Assembly: GCF_026810505.1 (NCBI RefSeq)
Contig: NZ_CP101750.1
Location: 4,245,254 to 4,309,253, forward strand
Direction of reading: 5' to 3'
DNA from: Streptomyces sp. Je 1-369
GTDB taxonomy: Bacteria; Actinomycetota; Actinomycetes; Streptomycetales; Streptomycetaceae
DNA length: 64,000 nt
The notes beneath the pieces were generated by a model that did not search any database, was not told the DNA's origin, and worked only from the letters and a program-made list of their open reading frames with translations. Shown piece by piece: positions 36,391 to 48,458 of the stretch; within the stretch, counting starts at the first letter, position 1, and each line of letters opens with the position of its first letter. A program made the position numbers and the translations under genes.

Positions 36391-38703
36391 TCACAGCAGC
36401 TGGAGCTCCCGCGCCCGCCGTACCGCCGCCGACCTCCGGGACACGGAGAGTTTGCGGTAGACGCTCTTCAGGTGGGTCTTCACCGTGTTGACCGAGAGGA
36501 ACAGGTCCTCCGCGATCTCCTCGGTGGTCATCATCTGCGACAGCCGTCCCAGCACGTCCTCCTCCCTGGCGGTGAGCCGCTCGACCGGCACGTCGGCCGT
36601 GCCGTTCCCGTCGCCGAGGACGGAGTGGCGGGCTCGGGCGCAGGGCGTGTCGAGCGAGGCCGCGCAGGCCCGCGTCAGAGGCTGCCGCAGTGTCGGCGGC
36701 AGCCACGGTCCCGCGGTGGCCAGGAGTGCCTCGGGGGCCGCGGTCAGGCCCTGCTCGGCGATGTTGACCAGTCGGCCGACCAGGGACGCGACGCCCGCGG
36801 TGAAGGGGTCGGGCAGCGCGTGCAGGGCGGCGCCCACGTGCCCCAACTCGGCGCGTACGAGGGCTGGTTCGCCGCGGGCCAGGGCCACCCAGGCCCGTAC
36901 GGCCAGGAGTGTCGCGTTGGAGCTGTCCCGCGCGGTCCAGGTGGGCAGTGGAGGCCGGGTCGCGAGCGTGGCGAACTCGCCGGCCGCCCGGAAGCGGCCG
37001 CGGACCGCTTCGAGCAGGGCGAGCTCCACCAGGCAGCCCCGGCGCAGCGCGCCGTTCTCGGTGGCTCCGGCCGCCTTGAGGCCGCTCGTGAGCAGGGGCT
37101 CGGCCGCCTTCAGGTCCCCGGCGCGCAACTCCGCGCGCCCCAGCACGAACAGCGTCAGCGCCCTGATCTCCGGCCGCCCGTCCAGCGCGTGCGCGGGCAG
37201 CCGTGCGTACAGGGCCCTGGCCTCGGCGGCGGCGGCCCGCGCGGCGGTGAGGTCCCTGGAGTGCTCGGCGGCCATCCGGATCACCGCGTGGGTGAGCCGG
37301 CACCTGAGCGCCCGGTCGACCTCCGCGTCCGGCAGCCCGCGGGTCAGCCGGGCCGCTTCCGCCAGCGCTTCGGCGACCGCGTCGGCGTCCGTGTACTGCG
37401 CGGCCGCGGCGACGAGCACGGGTTCGGGGTCGTCCGTCCCCACCTCGGCGGGGGACCACTGGCCCGGAATGTCCGGCAGCCGGGTCGCCGTGAGGCCCAG
37501 GAGCTGTCCGATGCCGAGCTGTTCCACGACCAGACGGCTGGCGTAGTGCGCGTCGTCCGCCGCGAGGGCATGGCCCACCGCCGCCGCGAGGCACCCGTGC
37601 TCGGCGAGCCAGGCGGCGGCCCGCCGGTGCACGCCGGCGACGCTGCCCGGCAGCTCGTGCTGGAGTCTGAGCTGGAGCACGTCGGCGAACATCCGGTGGC
37701 AGCGGAACCAGCCCTGCCCCACGGGCTGCAGGAAGGAGTTCTGTCGTACGAGGGTGGCGAAGCAGCGTCCCGCCTCCTCGCCCGCGACCTCCGTGGCCAG
37801 CTCCGCGTTGACGTGCTCGAGGACGCTGGTGGTCAGGAGCAGCCTGCGCATCTCCGGGGCCTGTACGTCGAGCACCTCCTCGACCAGGTACGTCACGATC
37901 GCCTCGTCGTCACCCGCGAACCGGGCGATGAACTGGTCCGGGTGGAGGTGCCCCTGCATCGACATCGCGGCGAGCCTGATCCCCGCCGCCCAGCCCGCCG
38001 TACGCCGCCGCAGCGCCCTGACGACGTGGCGGGCCACGTCCAGGCCGTGCTGGGAGAGCAGCGAGGCGGTCTCCGCGTCGGTGAACGCGAGGTCGGCGGT
38101 GCGCAGTTCGGTGAGTTCGCCGGAGAGCCGGTAGCGGTGCAGGTGCAGCGGCGGGTCCCGACGCGAGAGCACGACCGCGCGCAGCATGGACGAGGTGTGT
38201 CTCAGGAGGCTGACGACGCCTTCGGCGACCGGTGAGCCCGGCTCCGGCTGGAAGTCGTCGAGCACCAGCACGACGGGTGTGCCGCGCAGCGCGAGCTGCG
38301 CGGAGAGCCGTGCGACGAGCAGTTCGTTGACGGGCACGTCGTCGAACGCGGGCAGGTCCACGCCCGCGCGGCGCAGCGCGGTGAGGATGCGTGGCCAGAA
38401 GACGTCGGGGCGCTCCTCGCGCCCCTCGCACCGCACACAGGCCACCGGGCCGGGGGCCCGGCCGGTGTGCAGCCACTCCGTGGCGAGTGCGGACTTGCCC
38501 GCTCCCACCGGCCCCACGACCACGGTCAGCGGCCCGAGCACGCCACGCGAGAGCCGTTCGGCGAGCCGCGGGCGCGGGACAAGCCACCCGGGGAGCTCGG
38601 GAACGACGGTACGGGGTTCGGGCACGGCCGTGCGGGGTTCGGGCACGGGTGCTTCGGGCGTGAAGACGGTCTCGGCAGGCGGCCTCCCCAGGTGGTCGTC
38701 CAT
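36391..38703 (-). CDS. MalT-like LuxR-family ATP-dependent regulator
   Basis: The 770-residue start at ATG 38703 is set by GGGAGG 8 nt upstream. Walker A is VVGPVGAGKS (about residues 62-71) and Walker B VVLVLDDFQ (about 142-150), in an NTPase module, followed by helical repeats. The C-terminal HTH is LTAREEDVLGRLSQMMTTEEIAEDLFLSVNTVKTHLKSVYRKL. The N-terminus holds VPEPRTAVPEPRTVVPE repeats. It converges on the frameshifted LuxR gene, whose HTH it resembles (SVYRKL then VSRRSA or VSSRSQA). It is the best candidate in the window for recognising the 17-bp inverted repeat. A 12-bp variant lies in its own promoter. Confidence 0.93.
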   Translation of the reverse strand: MDDHLGRPPAETVFTPEAPVPEPRTAVPEPRTVVPELPGWLVPRPRLAERLSRGVLGPLTVVVGPVGAGKSALATEWLHTGRAPGPVACVRCEGREERPDVFWPRILTALRRAGVDLPAFDDVPVNELLVARLSAQLALRGTPVVLVLDDFQPEPGSPVAEGVVSLLRHTSSMLRAVVLSRRDPPLHLHRYRLSGELTELRTADLAFTDAETASLLSQHGLDVARHVVRALRRRTAGWAAGIRLAAMSMQGHLHPDQFIARFAGDDEAIVTYLVEEVLDVQAPEMRRLLLTTSVLEHVNAELATEVAGEEAGRCFATLVRQNSFLQPVGQGWFRCHRMFADVLQLRLQHELPGSVAGVHRRAAAWLAEHGCLAAAVGHALAADDAHYASRLVVEQLGIGQLLGLTATRLPDIPGQWSPAEVGTDDPEPVLVAAAAQYTDADAVAEALAEAARLTRGLPDAEVDRALRCRLTHAVIRMAAEHSRDLTAARAAAAEARALYARLPAHALDGRPEIRALTLFVLGRAELRAGDLKAAEPLLTSGLKAAGATENGALRRGCLVELALLEAVRGRFRAAGEFATLATRPPLPTWTARDSSNATLLAVRAWVALARGEPALVRAELGHVGAALHALPDPFTAGVASLVGRLVNIAEQGLTAAPEALLATAGPWLPPTLRQPLTRACAASLDTPCARARHSVLGDGNGTADVPVERLTAREEDVLGRLSQMMTTEEIAEDLFLSVNTVKTHLKSVYRKLSVSRRSAAVRRARELQLL

Positions 38704-38790
38704 CGACGGCACCTCCCTCTCGGATCGGGTGGTGCTGGAAAGACGAGTCTGGGCCCGCCGGGTGGGACGGCGCCCTTGGGGGCGGCCATC

Positions 38791-38802
38791 TCACCCGGGT
38801 GA
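38791..38802. promoter_or_regulatory. Short inverted repeat before MalT-like gene
   Basis: TCACCCGGGTGA has the same half-sites as the 17-bp repeat but only a 2-nt spacer. It lies 87 nt upstream of the regulator start. It may be unrelated to the longer sites. Confidence 0.35.
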
Positions 38803-38869
38803 AGTTTCCGTGCGCCCGGCGTGCGTGCACCGCCGTGCCTGGCGGCGTACGCGGCGCCGGACACCGGGC

Positions 38870-39355
38870 TCACTTGGCCTGGAGCGCCGCGACGAGTTCC
38901 TCCTCCCGGTCCTTGGTGAGGGAGGTACGCAGGACGGTGGGGTTGAAGGGGCGTAGGGCTTCTCGTACCCGGTCCGGCGTGGAGCGGCGGACGAGCGCGA
39001 AGACCGCGGCCTTGCCGGGCTCCAGCGTGTTGGCGACCTCCTTGATGAAGGCGTCGCTCACGCCGATGTCGGAGAGCTTTCCCGCGACCGCGCCGGTGGC
39101 CGCACCGACCGCCGCGCCGAAGACCGGCATCAGGAAGAGCATGCCGAACAGGGTCCCCCACAGGGCCCCGCCCGACGCACCGGCCCCGGTGAGGCTGTAG
39201 CTCTGGCGCACGTGGACCTTGCCGTCCGCGGTCCGCCAGGCGAGTGCGGCGTCCTCCAGGTCGAGCAGTTCCTGCCGCGACAGCTCCTTGCTGAGCCGCA
39301 GGACCGCTTCTGCCTTGTCCTTGTCCGTGAAGCCGAGCACGACTAGATCGGCCAT
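38870..39355 (-). CDS. DUF1269-family protein
   Basis: The 161-residue protein begins MADLVVLGFTDKDKAEAVL. It has a DALAWRTADGKV-type hairpin, then a Gly-rich membrane-like segment GALWGTLFGMLFLMPVFGAAVGAATGAVAG and a C-terminal ferredoxin-like half (KAAVFALVRRSTPDRVREAL). This is the DUF1269 layout. The ATG at 39355 has AGGAGG at 5 nt; the ATG at 39358 would give an ATGA overlap. The operon partner is DUF6325 just upstream. Confidence 0.88.
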   Translation of the reverse strand: MADLVVLGFTDKDKAEAVLRLSKELSRQELLDLEDAALAWRTADGKVHVRQSYSLTGAGASGGALWGTLFGMLFLMPVFGAAVGAATGAVAGKLSDIGVSDAFIKEVANTLEPGKAAVFALVRRSTPDRVREALRPFNPTVLRTSLTKDREEELVAALQAK

Positions 39356-39942
39356 CATGTCCTCCTGGTCCGGTTCTTTTTCCTGGTCTCCGGTTCCTGC
39401 GCGGGCTTCTCCGGCACGGGCCCCGTGCGGTGCCGCGAGGCGATGGGCTCTCCCCGCCGGTCCGCGACGGCGACGAGCTCCGCCGCGATGGGCAGCAGCG
39501 CCTCTTCGGTGAGGAACCCCTCGGCCACGGGTACGCCTCCGGCGTTGCGGATGGCGGCCCTCAGGTACTTCGCCCACACGTGTTCGAAGAGGATGAACGC
39601 CGCGGCGGTGCCCGGCTCCAACGCCTGGGCGGTGTCCGTGATCTCGGCGAGCGTGAGACCGAAGGCGCTCCCTTCGGACACGGACGGAAACGTCTTCTCC
39701 GCGCCCCGCATGCTGTCGCGGGAGATGCCGAGCAGTGCGGCGACGGTGTCGCCCATGTCCTCGGCCTGGTAGTCGAGGACGGTCAGCCGTCCGTCGGTCT
39801 CCTTCTGCACGAAGAGCATGTCGAGCACGCGGATCTGCCCGTTCGACTCCAGGATGATCAACTCTTCGATGACCCGGCCCTCGAACTTGGCCGAGGGGCC
39901 GAACTCGACCGTCAGCAGTTGTATGGGCCCGATGGCGCTCAT
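39355..39942 (-). CDS. DUF6325-family protein
   Basis: The 195-residue protein starts MSAIGPIQLLTVEFGPSAKF and continues GRVIEELIILESNGQIRVLDML, with a duplicated ferredoxin-like design and a C-terminal basic tail (EPETRKKNRTRRT). It shares the topic of DUF1269 proteins (both carry LEPGxAA.F in the second half: ALEPGTAAAFILFEH here, TLEPGKAAVFALVRR there), so the pair are distant paralogues that may form a hetero-oligomer. First gene of the pair, behind a 17-bp inverted repeat. Confidence 0.85.
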   Translation of the reverse strand: MSAIGPIQLLTVEFGPSAKFEGRVIEELIILESNGQIRVLDMLFVQKETDGRLTVLDYQAEDMGDTVAALLGISRDSMRGAEKTFPSVSEGSAFGLTLAEITDTAQALEPGTAAAFILFEHVWAKYLRAAIRNAGGVPVAEGFLTEEALLPIAAELVAVADRRGEPIASRHRTGPVPEKPAQEPETRKKNRTRRT

Positions 39943-40007
39943 CGAGACTCCCTTCCTCGACAATCGACGGTTCGCTCCCATCAGGCCGCTTCGCGCCCCG
40001 TCCCACG

Positions 40008-40024
40008 TCACCCACCACAGGTGA
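40008..40024. promoter_or_regulatory. 17-bp inverted repeat, divergent DUF6325 / 40075 promoters
   Basis: TCACC-N7-GGTGA with perfect half-sites, 65 nt from the leftward DUF6325 start and 50 nt from the rightward start, centred in the divergent region. Confidence 0.62.
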
Positions 40025-40074
40025 AGGTCGCCCCGCGGTCGCTGCCCGACAGTGGGCGCCGGAGGTGCGACGCC

Positions 40075-41573
40075 ATGGCCCACGAACAAGCTGCGGACGA
40101 CCGCACGACCACCGGTGGCCCCGGTGCCGACGACGAACTGGTGCGGCTGCGCGCGGAGGTCGCGGCCCTGCGGTCCCGCGCCGACACCCGACGGAGCGGG
40201 AAGGTCCGGCTCCTGGTGGTCCGGCGCGTGGCCGCCGCCGTGCTGATCGCGCTCGCGGCCGTCCTCGCGGTCACGTCGGTCGTCGGCGTGTGGGGTGCGC
40301 GGACCACGCTCAGCACCGGGCGGTGGGTCGACACGGTGGACGACCTGCCGAGCCACCCCGCGGTGAACAGGGCCGTGTCCGCGTACCTCACGGACCAGAT
40401 CTTCGGCCGGCTCGAGGTCGAGCAGCGGCTGTCGGAGGCGCTGCCCGACCGGGCGGCGTTCCTCGCCCCGCCGGTCACCGGGGCGGTACGGGACTACGTA
40501 CGCACCTCGGTCTCCGAACTCATCGCGACCGACGAGTTCCAGACCCTGTGGCGCACCACCAACCGGTTCGCGCACGAGCGGATCGTCACGATCCTGGAGG
40601 AGAGGAACAAGAACGTGCGGGCCGAGGGCGACACGGTCACCCTCAACCTCCTCCCCATGATCAACAACGTGCTCGACACGCTGGAGGACCGGCTCCCCAC
40701 GCTCTTCGGCAAGGACCTCGACCTGCCCCGCATCACCTCCGGCGAGATACCGCCCGGGCTGCACGACCGCATCGAGGACGCGCTCGGCGTGACGCTGCCG
40801 GACGACTTCGGGCAGGTGCGGCTCTACGACCGCGGTGAGCTGAGCCAGGTCCAGGAGATGGTGCTGCTGTTCAAGCGGGCGGTGTGGGGGATCGTCATCG
40901 CCGTACCCGTACTGCTCGCCCTCGCCCTGTGGATCTCCCCGAACCGGCGCCGCACCGTCCTCCAGTTCGGGCTGTGGCTGGTGGTCGCCGTCACCGTGCT
41001 GACCAGCGTGCTGCGGGCGGTGCGGGACCAGCTCCTGGCCCAGGTGAAGCCGGGCGCGTACCGCGAAGGGGTGCGTGACGTGCTGTGGACCGTGTTCGAG
41101 ACCCTGCGCGAGCGGGGCGCCCAGCTCCTGTGGCTCGGCGTCGCCATCGCCGTCGTCGCCTACCTCGTCGGGCCCGGCCGGCTTCCCGTGTGGCTGCGAC
41201 GCACCGTCGCCAAGGGGGCGCGGGCCTTCGGCGGGCTCGTGGTGCGGGCCGCACGCCGTGGCACGGGGGCGGGAGCGCGGCGGTGGGTCCGCGGGCACGC
41301 CGATGTGCTGCGGGTCGGCGGGCTCTTCGTGGCGGTCCTCGTCGCGCTGCTGCTCGCCTCGTGGACGGCGCTGCTCGTCGTGGCCCTGGTGCTCCTCGCG
41401 TACGAGGCGGGGGTCACGCTCCTGGCGCGCGGCGGGCCCGAAGCGGCTTCCGAGGACCGCGACGACGCCTCCGAGGACCGCGATGCTGCCTCACCCACCG
41501 CAGGTGAGGCCCGGCCACGACCCGGCACGGAGACTGACGCTGCCCAGGTCACCTCGTCGCAGGGAGGGAACCC

Positions 41574-41577
<4 letters not shown>
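40075..41577 (+). CDS. Multi-pass membrane protein of unknown function
   Basis: The 500-residue protein has one transmembrane helix near residue 60 (VAAAVLIALAAVLAVTSVVGV), an extracellular domain of about 200 residues (GRWVDTVDDLPSHPAVNRAVSAYLTDQ ...) and then four C-terminal helices (ending LFVAVLVALLLASWTALLVVAL). Streptomyces have similar proteins of unknown role. GGAGGTG precedes the ATG. The C-terminus has a SEDRDDASEDRDAAS repeat. The stop overlaps the GH63-like gene's start (ATGA), placing it first in a four-gene operon. Confidence 0.87.
41491..41507. promoter_or_regulatory. 17-bp inverted repeat before GH63-like gene
   Basis: TCACC-N7-GGTGA with perfect half-sites lying inside the 3' coding end of the 40075 gene, 66 nt before the GH63-like start. 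It differs from the 40008 site at one base in 17. It may mark an internal promoter. Confidence 0.5.
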
Positions 41578-44269
<2,692 letters not shown>

Positions 44270-44273
<4 letters not shown>

Positions 44274-45757
44274 CCGGGCTGCCCGCACAACCCGTCGTGC
44301 ACGAAGTGAACACCCGGGTGTGGCTGCGCGAGCTCCAGCGGCGCACCGGCTCGCACACCGGCCTCGCCGACGTCCCCAAGGACGCCTGGGACCACATCAC
44401 CCCGCACGGCGTCGACGCCGTCTGGCTCATGGGGGTGTGGGAGCGGAGCCCGGCGGGCCGCGCCATCGCCCTGCGCGACGCGTCGCTGCGGGACGCCTTC
44501 GCGCGGGCGGTGCCCGACATCGCCGACGACGAGATCGCCGGGTCGCCCTACTGCATCCGCCGCTACGAGGCCGACGCGGCCCTGGGCGGCGCCGAGGGGC
44601 TCGCCGTGGCCCGCGCCGAGCTCGACCGGCGCGGCGTCGGACTGCTGCTCGACTACGTGCCGAACCACGTCGCGCCCGACAGCCCGTGGGTGACCGAGCA
44701 CCCCGAGTACTTCGTCCGTGGCACGGCCGAGGACCTGCGGCGCGATCCGGCCGCGTTCCTCGACACCGGCACCGAGGTGTACGCGCGCGGCCGGGACCCC
44801 TTCTTCCCGCCGTGGCCCGACGTCGTCCAGCTCGACGCCTTCGCGCCCGCCCTGCGCGCCGCCACCGCCCAGGTCCTCACCGACATCGGGAGCGTCTGCG
44901 ACGGGGTGCGCTGCGACATGGCGATGCTGCTCATGAACGACGTCTTCGCCCGCACCTGGGGGCAGTACGCGGGGTTCGCGCCCCAGCAGGAGTTCTGGCC
45001 CACCGTGCTCGCCGACGTCCGGCGCCGCCACCCGGCCATGGTCTTCGCCGCCGAGGCGTACTGGGACCTCGAATGGGCCCTCCAGCAACAGGGGTTCGAC
45101 TTCTGCTACGACAAGCGGCTCTACGACCGCATCGTGCACGAGGACGCGGAATCCGTCCGGCAGCACCTCCAGGCGCCGGTGGACTACCAGCGCCGCCTCG
45201 TACGGTTCCTGGAGAACCACGACGAGCCGAGGGCCGCGCACACGCTGCCCGCCGACAAGGAACGTGCGGCGGCCGTCGCCATCGCGACACTGCCCGGGGC
45301 GACGCTGTGGCACGAGGGCCAGTTCACCGGGCGCCGCACCCAGCTGCCCGTCTTCCTGGACCGCAGGCCCGAGGAGGAACCCGACACCGGGCTCCGCGCC
45401 TTCCACGAACGGCTCCTGTCCGCCGTCCACAAGAGCGGGATGCGCGAGGGGAGTTGGCGGCTGATCGGCAGCGAGGGGTGGCCCGACAACCCCAGCCACC
45501 GCTCCGTGCTCGCCTGGAGCTGGACCGGTGCCCGCGGACGGTTCGCCGTGGCCGTGAACCTCTCCGGGCGGCCCGCGCAGGCCAGGATCCGCCTGCCCTG
45601 GCCCGAACTGGGCGGCCGTCCGACGCAGCTGACCGGCCTCCTGGACGGCTCCCGCCACGCACGCTCCGGCGACGAGCTGAACGACCCCGGCCTCTACGTC
45701 GACCTCGCCCCCTGGGGCACCCACCTGTTCGCCGTCGCCGCCGACAGCGGCACCTGA
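44270..45757 (+). CDS. GH13 alpha-amylase-family enzyme
   Basis: The 495-residue protein has all four GH13 regions. Region I is LLLDYVPNHVA, region II is GVRCDMAML (nucleophile Asp about 215), region III is VFAAEAYWD (acid/base Glu about 262) and region IV is FLENHDEPR. The N-terminus is VVHEVNTRVWLREL and there is no signal peptide, so it acts in the cytoplasm. It is shorter than secreted amylases and resembles enzymes acting on trehalose- or sucrose-like oligosaccharides. The ATG overlaps the GH63-like stop. The pair suggests a joint pathway of glucan or compatible-solute remodelling. Confidence 0.9.
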
Positions 45758-45773
45758 CCGGACGGCGGCACCC

Positions 45774-47219
45774 ATGTCCGACCACACCACGCCGCCGGGC
45801 CCGGCATCGGGTCCGGCGCCGGGACCGACCACCGGCGGACCCCGCCACGTCCTGCTCCCCCTGGCCCTCGCCCAGTTCATCTGCAGCTTCGCGGGCTCCA
45901 ACATGAACGTGATGATCAACGACATCAGCGAGGACCTGGACACCACGGTGCAGGGCGTCCAGACCGCCATCACGATCTTCCTCCTCGTGATGGCGGCCCT
46001 TATGATCCCCGGCGGCAAGCTCACCGACCGCTACGGCCGCAAACGCTGCTTCCAGGCGGGCCTCGCGGTGTACGGCGTCGGCGCCCTGCTCAGCGCGTTC
46101 GCACCCGGCCTCGGCCTGCTCATCCTCGGCAACTCCGTCCTGGAGGGCATCGGCACGGCCCTGCTCATCCCGCCCGTGTACATCCTCGCCACGCTGCTGT
46201 ACACCGGCGTGACCGACCGGGCCCGCGCCTTCGGCGCCATCATGGCCATGGGCGGCATCGGCGCGGCCGCGGGGCCGTTGATCGGCGGACTCATCACCAC
46301 GGCGATCAGCTGGCGTGCCGCCTTCGTGTTCCAGGCCCTCATCGTCGGCCTCATCCTGCTGCTCAGCCGTCGCGTGCCCGACCCGCTGCCCGCGGCCCCC
46401 ACCGCTTCCTTCGACATCCGCGGCACGGTCCTCAGCGCCGTCGGACTCATCGTCCTGGTCACGGGCATCCTGGCCGTCGACGACAACGCGTGGCTGGCCG
46501 TCGCGCTGCTCGCCGCCGGGGCACTGATCCTCCTCTGGTTCTTCCGCTCGGCACGCGCGATGGAGAGGGCGGGCAAGGAACCGCTCCTCTCCACCTCCCT
46601 CTTCCACAACCGCACCTCCAACCTGGGCCTCATCACCCAGCACGTGCAGTGGCTGGTGCTGATGGGGGTGTCGTTCGTCGTCGCCGCCTACCTCCAGGTC
46701 GTCCGCGGCTACAACGCCATCGAGACCGGCGTGATCTTCACGGCGGCAACGGTGGGCCTGCTCGCCTCGTCCCTGGCCGCCGAACGCTTCGCCAGACGCC
46801 GCGCCCAACGGACGCTCATCACGGGCGGGTTCGCCATCACCCTCGGCGGCCTCGTCGTCCTGCTCGCCATGTCGGGCGGCTCCGCGAGCGCCTGGGCGTC
46901 GTCCCCCGGGCTCTTCCTCATCGGGGTGGGCCTCGGGGTGATGCTGACTCCGTCGGTCAACATCGTCCAGTCGAGCTTCGGCGAGGACGAGCAGGGCGAG
47001 ATATCGGGCCTGTCCCGCAGCGTCTCGAACCTGGGTTCGTCCGTGGGCACCGCCATCGCGGGCACGATCCTCGTCGCCGACCCGGCCCACGCGTACGCCG
47101 CCGCGTTGATCACCCTCGCCGCGCTGGGCCTGGTCGGCCTCGGCGCCGCGACGCTACTGCCCAGGGGCGCGGTCCCGAACGTGGCGACGACGCGGGGGCG
47201 GGCCGCGGGGGCGGGTTAG
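45774..47219 (+). CDS. MFS transporter, DHA2-type
   Basis: The 481-residue protein has 12-14 hydrophobic helices. The MFS motif A variant GGKLTDRYGRKRCFQAG lies between helices 2 and 3. VLEGIGTALLIPPVYILA and MGGIGAAAGPLIGGLI are characteristic of the DHA2 multidrug:H+ family (motif C in helix 5). It starts 16 nt after the GH13 stop, as the last gene of the operon. Specificity is not visible; a sugar or solute exporter would fit the operon, but DHA2 proteins are usually drug exporters. Confidence 0.9.
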   Translation: MSDHTTPPGPASGPAPGPTTGGPRHVLLPLALAQFICSFAGSNMNVMINDISEDLDTTVQGVQTAITIFLLVMAALMIPGGKLTDRYGRKRCFQAGLAVYGVGALLSAFAPGLGLLILGNSVLEGIGTALLIPPVYILATLLYTGVTDRARAFGAIMAMGGIGAAAGPLIGGLITTAISWRAAFVFQALIVGLILLLSRRVPDPLPAAPTASFDIRGTVLSAVGLIVLVTGILAVDDNAWLAVALLAAGALILLWFFRSARAMERAGKEPLLSTSLFHNRTSNLGLITQHVQWLVLMGVSFVVAAYLQVVRGYNAIETGVIFTAATVGLLASSLAAERFARRRAQRTLITGGFAITLGGLVVLLAMSGGSASAWASSPGLFLIGVGLGVMLTPSVNIVQSSFGEDEQGEISGLSRSVSNLGSSVGTAIAGTILVADPAHAYAAALITLAALGLVGLGAATLLPRGAVPNVATTRGRAAGAG

Positions 47220-47725
47220 GGGTTCGGGGCGTTGCTGCGGTACGCGGAGACCGCCGGGCTGCGGGGTGTCCAGTCGTAGATGACCGTGCTGCGCACCAGA
47301 ACGTCCTGGACGGATGCGTTGCGGCGGCTCAGGGGGATCCACAGCAGGCCCGCCGGGAGGGCCAGGCAGAGTGCGGCCCGCAGCAGCGCGGGCGCTGCCC
47401 GGAGCAGGCGGCCCGAGCGGGCGCTCACCCGCAGCCCCATCACCTGGCCCCCGGCTGTACGGCCCGTCGTGACCCAGCTGCCCGCCGCGTAGGAGAGGGC
47501 GATCGCGGTGCCGCACGCCGCCGTCACCCACGCGGGCGGGTCGAGGGTCCTGAACGGCGGTCCGGTCACCACGAGGACGAGCGCGGACGCCCCCAGGTGC
47601 AGGACGACGCCGAGCAACGCCACGACCAGCGCGTCGATGCCACAGGCGAGGAGCCGTGAGACGAGCCCGGCGGGCCGTCCCCGCGCCTGCCGCGGCACGT
47701 CCGGGGCCGCCGCGTCGCCGTTCAC
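47216..47725 (-). CDS. RDD-family membrane protein
   Basis: The 169-residue protein has the RDD signature (R-L-L-A-C-G-I-D in helix 1), a TTGRTAGGQVMGLRV loop and three transmembrane helices. RDD proteins have been linked to Na+/H+ exchange and cell-envelope assembly, but the function here is unknown. The stop overlaps the MFS stop on the other strand. The start overlaps the repeat-protein stop (47722), so the two genes are coupled. Confidence 0.85.
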   Translation of the reverse strand: MNGDAAAPDVPRQARGRPAGLVSRLLACGIDALVVALLGVVLHLGASALVLVVTGPPFRTLDPPAWVTAACGTAIALSYAAGSWVTTGRTAGGQVMGLRVSARSGRLLRAAPALLRAALCLALPAGLLWIPLSRRNASVQDVLVRSTVIYDWTPRSPAVSAYRSNAPNP

Positions 47726-48369
47726 GCGGGCGGCCGTACCGGCCGGGACAGCGGGGTCTCGCGCCGCCCGTCCGGCGTTCTGCGCAGGAGGCGGTCCGTG
47801 AGCTGGGCGACCAGGCGGTCGGCCCTGATGCCGCGTTCCCGTACGGCCTCGACGGTCTCGCGTGTCATGCCGCTGCCGGCCTCTCTGGCGATGCGCTGCA
47901 CGTCGATCTCCGCGAGGACGTCGAGGACCAGGGCGACCAGGTCGATGCGGGCGATGACGGCGTCGACGTCGAGGCGCAGGGCGATCGCGTCGACGTCCAC
48001 CCGCTCCACCACCCGGTCCACGTCGAGGCGCCGGGCGATCGCGTCGACGTCGACACGGTCCACGATCTCGTCCACGTCCACGCGCCCCACGACCCGGTTC
48101 ACGTCGACGCGGGACACGATCCGGTCGACGTCGACGCGCTCCACGACCCGGTCGACGTCGACCCGCTCGACCACGCGGTCGACGTCGACCCGCTCGACCA
48201 CGCGGTCGACGTCCACGCGGGACACCACGTCGTCGAGTTCGATGCGCCGCACGACGGCGGCGAGCAGTTCACGTACGACCGCGTCGAGACCCGCGCCCGC
48301 GGCCCTGAGCACCAGGCGCGGCACGAACAGCAGCGTGCCTGCGATGTCGGTGCCTCTGCATGCGTTCAC
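47722..48369 (-). CDS. VDVD-repeat protein (9-residue solenoid repeats)
   Basis: The 215-residue protein has an N-terminal LLFVPRLVLRAAGAGLDAVVRELLAAVVRR amphipathic part, then about twelve tandem 9-residue units of the form RVDVDRVVE (variants DEIVDRVDV, DAIARRLDV, DAIALRLDV), ending in a basic tail (RGIRADRLVAQLTDRLLRRTPDG). The DNA shows 27-bp repeats. The period of nine with alternating hydrophobic and charged residues suggests an elongated amphipathic rod or membrane-peripheral sheet. The start is a GTG with a weak Shine-Dalgarno. Coupled to the downstream RDD gene, so it could be its partner. Confidence 0.82.
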   Translation of the reverse strand: MNACRGTDIAGTLLFVPRLVLRAAGAGLDAVVRELLAAVVRRIELDDVVSRVDVDRVVERVDVDRVVERVDVDRVVERVDVDRIVSRVDVNRVVGRVDVDEIVDRVDVDAIARRLDVDRVVERVDVDAIALRLDVDAVIARIDLVALVLDVLAEIDVQRIAREAGSGMTRETVEAVRERGIRADRLVAQLTDRLLRRTPDGRRETPLSRPVRPPA

Positions 48370-48404
48370 CCCGGCATCGCACCGGACCGCCGGGCCGCCG
48401 TCCT

Positions 48405-48421
48405 CCTCCCTGGCGGGTGAG
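48405..48421. promoter_or_regulatory. Weak 17-bp inverted-repeat match
   Basis: TCCTC-N7-GGTGA: the right half is perfect, the left has two mismatches. It lies 35 nt before the VDVD-repeat gene. Listed as a possible degenerate member of the family. Confidence 0.3.
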
Positions 48422-48458
48422 GTTCGGCGCCACCGACCGTCCTCAGCACGTCACCACC

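Noticed and set aside
39430..40074. N-terminal extension of the 40075 membrane protein
   Set aside because: The frame is a shadow of the DUF6325 gene on the other strand. The ATG at 40075 has its own GGAGGTG.
47722..48369. CRISPR-like regular repeats
   Set aside because: The 27-bp repeats are in frame, contiguous without spacers, and code for a regular 9-residue peptide unit. No cas genes occur.
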